Shown: positions 17,369 to 21,473 of the stretch, in pieces
Layout of the letters: each line of letters starts with the position of its first letter
Numbering within the stretch: the stretch's first letter is position 1
Source of the DNA: Nemertoderma westbladi
Taxonomy: Eukaryota; Xenacoelomorpha; Nemertodermatida; Nemertodermatidae
Length of the DNA stretch: 21,473 bases
Assembly (NCBI GenBank): GCA_032718475.1
Contig: JAUCBJ010008599.1
Coordinates: forward strand, 1 to 21,473
Reading direction: 5' to 3'
Notes under the pieces: generated by a model
Told to the model about the DNA's origin: nothing
Seen by the model: only the letters and a program-made list of their open reading frames with translations
The model's database searches: none
Made by a program: the position numbers and the translations under genes

Positions 17369-18931
17369 ATGAGTCAGTCAGGTGACACGACACCGACGCG
17401 GACCCCGGACGAAGACCAAACGATCCGTGAGGCCGCAACCAGGCGATACAGACCCACGACACCGGAGCCATCGATAACGGGCGAACCGGAAGTTCAAGAC
17501 GAGGGGAGCCTGGAACAAGAGGTCGAGCCGAGAGGAAGGGAGAGCGAGACGGAGGAAGACGGAGATGAGTCGACACGGGACGGAGATCGGCGCACCGATG
17601 TCGCCGGCCAGCTACAGGCCGAGGGCGACGAGCGGCCCACCGAAACGGCGACGGTGGGGCCGACGGTGCGACGCCGGACGCGAAGAGACGGAGGAGACAT
17701 CGGTACCGATGTCGCCGGCCAGCTACAGGCCGAGGGCGACGGACGGCCCACCGGAACGGCGACGGTGGAGCCGCCGGTACGACGTCGAACCCGGAGGGAC
17801 GGAGGAGAGGTCGGCGACGAGGACGTCGGGGTTTCAGAGCGACTTCGACGGGCCTACAACGCGACCCGGAAGCTGATGAAGGACGCCAAGAAGGAAGGGG
17901 CGAAGGTAGACGAGGTGAGACTGAGAAAGCGACTAGGTGAGTCGGATAGACACTTTAATTACCTAATACGTTTTGGGCAGAGAGAACTAGCCGAGGAGAG
18001 AGCAAAAGGGGTTGCCGGCGAACTGTTTGAACTATGGGAGTGTGGGAGTATGGAACCTAGCGTAGCGCCAGTGTACATAGGGCCATACTTGGTCGATGCC
18101 CGGGGAGTAAAATTAGTGGGTTGGAGGGGACCCGAGGGGGGCGGATCCGAGGTTAACCCCGAGGATTCGGCCTCGTCGGTCGGAGAAAGTTCCGGGAAGC
18201 GGGGGAAAGTTAGTAGGTCGGGAAGGCGGAGGGGGTCCGCTGTAACCGATAAGTCTGCTACATCCTCCGCGAAAGAAAGAGTGGTGAGAGAGATAGGTGC
18301 CGCATACCGTCTCAGCATGGTAGAACAAGGTCAGAGGGAAATGGAGGAACGGTTAGAGGAGGGGAGAGTGCGGTTAGCGAGGGAAGCGGCATTGATTAGA
18401 GAAACCGGAGAGAGGGCCGAAAGGGCTTTGAGAAGCCTTAGGGAGTGTGAGGAAATAGAAGAAAAGGAGTGTAGGGAGCGTGAGGCGAGGGAGGATAGGG
18501 AACGCAAAGAGCGTGAGGCGGAACGCAAAGAGCGTGAGGCGGAACGCAAAGAGCGTGAGGCGGAACGCAAGGAATATGAGGCGAGAAGGGAAAAGGAACG
18601 CAAGGAGCGCGAGGTGAGACGAAGGGAGAGCATTAGGAGTGTGGCGGAGTCGGCCGCCCGGGACACCCAGGAGTGTGAGAGGAGAATGGCAGAGGCTGAA
18701 CGAGAGCAAAAGGAATTAAAGAGACGCCAGAATGTGCTTGCGGAAGATAAGATTAGACGGGCGCACGAGTTGCAACTGGTGCAAGCGTCGCCGTCTGAAA
18801 GCGGGGCCGGCTCGAGTATTTTTGGGGAGCCGGGGGCCGTAGATACATTTATTGATACCCCACTGACAGGGACCGCACGACAGACTCAAAACTGGTGCGA
18901 CCGTACGGGCGGGGGGGGGGGGGGGGGGGGG
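17369..18931 (+). CDS. gag: BEL/Pao Gag, N-terminal segment
   Basis: This 521-residue frame opens the Gag polyprotein and ends within a run of 21 G (18911-18931), where the next codon in this frame is a stop. The first 120 residues are acidic and Pro/Thr-rich and contain a perfect-phase 37-residue tandem duplication (DVAGQLQAEGD... twice). About residues 150-230 look like a compact helical region. Residues about 310-480 are a highly charged coiled coil with ERKEREA heptads repeated four times. No homology beyond low complexity is claimed. Assignment to Gag rests on the downstream capsid domain and collinearity across the G run. Confidence 0.65.
17594..17815 (+). repeat. 111-bp in-frame tandem duplication in Gag
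   Basis: ACCGATGTCGCCGGCCAGCT starts both copies, at 17594 and 17705. The period is 111 bp (37 codons), preserving the frame; the copies differ by several substitutions. Confidence 0.9.
18500..18583 (+). repeat. 21-bp heptad repeat, four copies
   Basis: Copies at 18500, 18521, 18542 and 18563 encode ERKEREA (fourth copy ERKEYEA). The first three are identical. This lengthens the coiled coil by whole heptads. Confidence 0.9.
18911..18931 (+). repeat. Run of 21 G at a Gag frame change
   Basis: The N-terminal frame meets TAA directly after this tract, while an open frame one base further on continues at once with an Asn-rich segment. It would encode polyglycine. Confidence 0.9.
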
Positions 18932-18932
18932 T

Positions 18933-19653
18933 AATAATGATAATGGTACAGTAGACGTGGTTAATATTAATAGTACCGTATGGGACAACTCTAATCAAAC
19001 CTTTATTGCAGGAAATACTTTACCTAGTGGTAGTAATTTAAATTTAAATCAGAACGTCCCTAGTATTAATGTAGAAAATAATTCTAATATTAATGTAGCT
19101 ACGCAAAATAATCCAATTAATCAAAGTAATAACCCAAATTCGAACTTACAAAATAATTTAAATAACGCGATTACGCAGAATAATCCAAATAATTTAAATA
19201 ATGATCCAAGCCCGAATTTACAAAATAATTCAGATAGTGTAGTCGCGCAATATAATCCAAGTGATTTTATCTCGAACGGACAAATTAATTCCGTTTCCAA
19301 TACGGGTGCTATTAATGTAAATACGTCGGGCGTGTATGGTCAGACAGACGAGGGCCTGGTAGGCCACGTAGTTGGTAGGCAAGGAGTGGCTGGGTTAGGT
19401 AGACCCAGCGAGGGCCTGGTAGGCCACGCAGTTGGTAGGCAGGGAGTGGCTGGGTTAGGTAGACCCAGCGAGGGCCTGGTAGGCCACATAGTTGGTAGGC
19501 AGGGAGTAGAGGGCCTGGTAGGCCACGCAATAGCAGAGGGAGGGGCGGGGGTGAATAGACCCGACCGCGGTAGGCTTGATGTGTCGACTGGAGAGGGATA
19601 TAGTAGCGGGGTGAGGAGTAGCGAAGTTAGATGTGGCGAATGGGGGGGGGGGG
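18933..19653 (+). CDS. gag: Gag, Asn-rich segment and 20-residue repeats
   Basis: The frame is shifted by one base relative to the first segment and is open from the G run to 19733. Residues coded by 18933-19330 are dominated by Asn with Gln, Ser and Pro, a low-complexity, prion-like composition, and the DNA is AT-rich here. Next come three 20-residue repeats beginning EGLVGH and a partial fourth, then a Gly/Arg-rich part leading into the next G tract. There is no independent initiation context, so it is best read as the continuation of the same polyprotein. The true switch to the next frame is at either the 12-G or the 13-G tract. Confidence 0.55.
19350..19548 (+). repeat. 60-bp in-frame repeat, three copies plus a part
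   Basis: GAGGGCCTGGTAGGCCAC starts at 19350, 19410, 19470 and, after a 39-bp shortened copy, 19509. Each copy carries the palindrome GGCC-TGGTA-GGCC. Confidence 0.9.
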
Positions 19654-19702
19654 CTACGAGAACCCCACAACAGCGAGTTAGCGGCGAAAGGGGGGGGGGG
19701 GG
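19642..19702 (+). repeat. Two G tracts, 12 G and 13 G, at a Gag frame change
   Basis: Tracts at 19642-19653 and 19690-19702. The reading frame moves by one base at one of them; both alternatives keep the short stretch between them open. Confidence 0.85.
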
Positions 19703-20571
19703 CAGAGAGTGTCCCACAGCCGTCAGCGGATAATGCGAGGGCCGAAATAGGTAAACCGCAACAACCGGCGACGGAAAGTAATAGGGGGATTGCGAGTATC
19801 CCCAGCGGCGTGCGACCGAGCAGAGAGAGACAGGTTGACGTCGTAAGAGGGCGGACGAAGCGTCGAGCCCGATCAGAAGAGGGAAGAAGAACAGTGGGGT
19901 TTAACCGGGAGGTCGACGAGAGATCTCACGAGCGGGAATACTCCACTGAAAGGAGAAGAAGAGAAGACAGTAGTAGAGGTATCGCCGCGAACGATAGAAG
20001 AGCGAGGACGGATAGCGAGCCGTCGGTGGTTGAGATGAGAACGGAGAGTCAGTGGGGTCGGACTCCGGGAGATTGCCGTCGCCCCGGAGAGATGCGACCC
20101 GGCGAGGCGCACTACGCGCCGAGAGAGGGGTACGCGATGTACCGGTACGAAGATGAGAACAGTAGAGGGGGGGGTCGAAGAGAAACTTTCCGACGGAATA
20201 CACCTATCGATCGAGAATACGGTAGCCGCGGGGAGGATTATTCGAGAAGAATAAACTTCGATCCCGAACAACACATGCAGACTGTAGGACATACTGTAGG
20301 CCTTACTGCACATACCGTAGGCCATACTGAGAGAGGCAATGTAGACGATAGGATAGCGTGGACAACGGGATTAAACCCGGAAGTCGCGGAATACATACCG
20401 GCGGGTAGGCCAGAAGCTGATAGGCCTATACCGGTACCAGCACAGCAGTATGACTACAGCATGCAGGGACATAACATATACCCAGGGGAGGGGGGAATTA
20501 TTGCGGATAGGTGCATGGGCCCCAACATATTAACATCAACCCCAGTACCAAACATACCGGTGGGGGGGGGG
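19654..20571 (+). CDS. gag: Gag, Arg-rich linker segment
   Basis: Third frame, open from at least 19633 to 20619. The product is rich in Arg, Glu, Gly and Ser, disordered in appearance, with a VGHT/VGLT repeat run at about 20281-20333 and many RR and RS pairs suitable for RNA binding. It contains one 8-G tract (20167-20174) that does not change frame. At the 11-G tract (20562-20572) this frame soon reaches a stop, while another frame carries on into the capsid domain. Confidence 0.55.
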
Positions 20572-20572
20572 G
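20562..20572 (+). repeat. Run of 11 G at a Gag frame change
   Basis: Here the reading frame returns to that of the Asn-rich segment, a shift opposite in direction (or two bases) to the earlier changes. Confidence 0.85.
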
Positions 20573-20573
20573 A

Positions 20574-21473
20574 CAGGGTGACATTCCCCCATCACAATAT
20601 CAACAATATACCCCGATAGTAGCAAGAACAACGAGACCCTTGGACGAAAACAGGTCGTGTGACACAGATATATGGAGGGGGCCGCTACCCCCGATGACAT
20701 ACCCAAGCCAGAGAAAGTCAAGAAATAGGACAGACGGAACGCACCAGACAGGAGAAACTATGCAGCACCCATCGAATCCATTGGAAGCGCAGGCGATAGG
20801 GATGGCCACGTTGATCGATGCGTTGAAAACGAGGATCGAGTTACCACCCGTGGAACCATTCAAGTTCGATGGGAGTAGGCCGGAAGAATATTTACAGTTT
20901 CGGCGAATGTATAGTAACGAAATACTAACAAAAAACTTGACGCAGGCGGAGTGCCTAAAGTATCTACAAGTGTACACGGGAGGCCCAGCATACGACATCG
21001 TGAGGCAATATCAGGGAATAGAGGGCGGCTTCACGACAGCATGGCGGGCACTGGATAGGGAATACGGGCACCCGGCCAAGATCATCAGGCAGACGCTGAG
21101 AGGCATAACATCGGGTGGCCTACAGGATAATCCCGTTAGCATTAAGACGTTCGCTAACAAAGTCGAAAAGGCGCTAATCGTGCTGAAGACGCTAGACGCG
21201 CCGTACGAGCTCAATGCGTCCAACAACATCACCACGATAGCGCAGGCACTACCAAACTGGCTGCGCAACAAGTGGAGAAAAATCGCCTTCTCTACTCGAG
21301 ATAAGAAGGGTGCGGAACCGGGTTTAGAAGAAATGTCAAACTTCTTAAACTACGAGGCTGAACTAATAACTGACCCAGTCTATAGCGAAGACAGCCTGGG
21401 AAAGGGACCGAAGACAGACTACCATAGACCGAAACCAGAGCACAACACATCGAACGCATTACCGAAACTTAGG
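20574..21473 (+). CDS. gag: Gag capsid segment with DUF1759-type domain, 3' partial
   Basis: Open from the 11-G tract to the right edge. A Met at 20694 could start it, but the frame is open before it and continues the preceding segment. About 20835-21300 matches the DUF1759 domain of BEL/Pao Gag: LPPVEPFKFDGSRPEEYLQF, then a helix with CLKYLQVYTGGPAYDIV, an AWRALDREYGHPAKII segment, and ALPNWLRNKW near the end. This domain forms the capsid-like part of the particle. It is followed by a basic, Pro-containing linker toward the missing nucleocapsid and protease. Confidence 0.8.

Larger units (their letters stand above)
16835..21473 (+). mobile_element. BEL/Pao-type LTR retrotransposon, 5' part
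   Basis: A leader rich in hairpins is followed by a long Gag region with a DUF1759-type capsid domain, typical of BEL/Pao elements. Protease, reverse transcriptase, integrase and the 3' LTR lie beyond the right edge, so the LTR limits cannot be set by comparison. GC content rises sharply compared with the host DNA to the left. The element is on the plus strand, opposite to the ShKT gene. Confidence 0.75.

Noticed and set aside
17959-18709. Minus-strand frames over Gag
   Set aside because: Shadows of the low-complexity Arg/Glu coding on the plus strand.

Overview
The window looks like nuclear DNA of an invertebrate animal. The host background is AT-rich. It carries a multi-exon gene of ShKT domains with GT-AG introns, an animal-type Penelope-like retroelement and the start of a BEL/Pao-type LTR retrotransposon. 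The species cannot be named from the sequence; a marine invertebrate (cnidarian, mollusc or similar) would fit the ShKT repeats but is only a guess.

Layout. 1-797: 3' end of an open frame with a CCHC zinc knuckle and a very basic tail, cut by the left edge. 798-2041: non-coding, with one strong inverted repeat. 2042-7585: an apparently full-length Penelope-like element (PLE). It has two identical 359-bp direct repeats (pseudo-LTRs), an intact 927-residue reverse transcriptase/GIY-YIG frame, and a long 3' untranslated part made of a 170-bp tandem array and a related 138-bp array. 7586-15729: minus-strand gene with seven recognisable exons encoding eight six-cysteine ShKT domains; all exons have phase-1 boundaries, the last ends in a stop, and the 5' end of the gene is not seen. 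Its introns contain an 829-bp insertion with a 13-bp target duplication, a hammerhead-ribozyme core and a 51-bp foldback; a second, smaller hammerhead-like motif of the PLE type; and a possible MITE with a poly-C end. 15730-16834: AT-rich, nothing coding recognised. 16835-17368: hairpin-rich leader, probably LTR/5' UTR. 17369-21473: Gag region of the BEL/Pao-type element, running off the right edge. It is split over three frame changes, each at a run of 11-21 G.

How the parts relate. The PLE lies about 360 bp past the stop codon of the ShKT gene. The BEL/Pao element lies upstream of the last exon seen, on the opposite strand, so the gene's 5' exons are either beyond the window or separated by that insertion. 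The most interesting theme is the coincidence of a young, apparently complete PLE with two hammerhead-type motifs in neighbouring introns. Small hammerheads are a known hallmark of Penelope-like elements, so the 829-bp insertion may be a non-autonomous partner of such an element.
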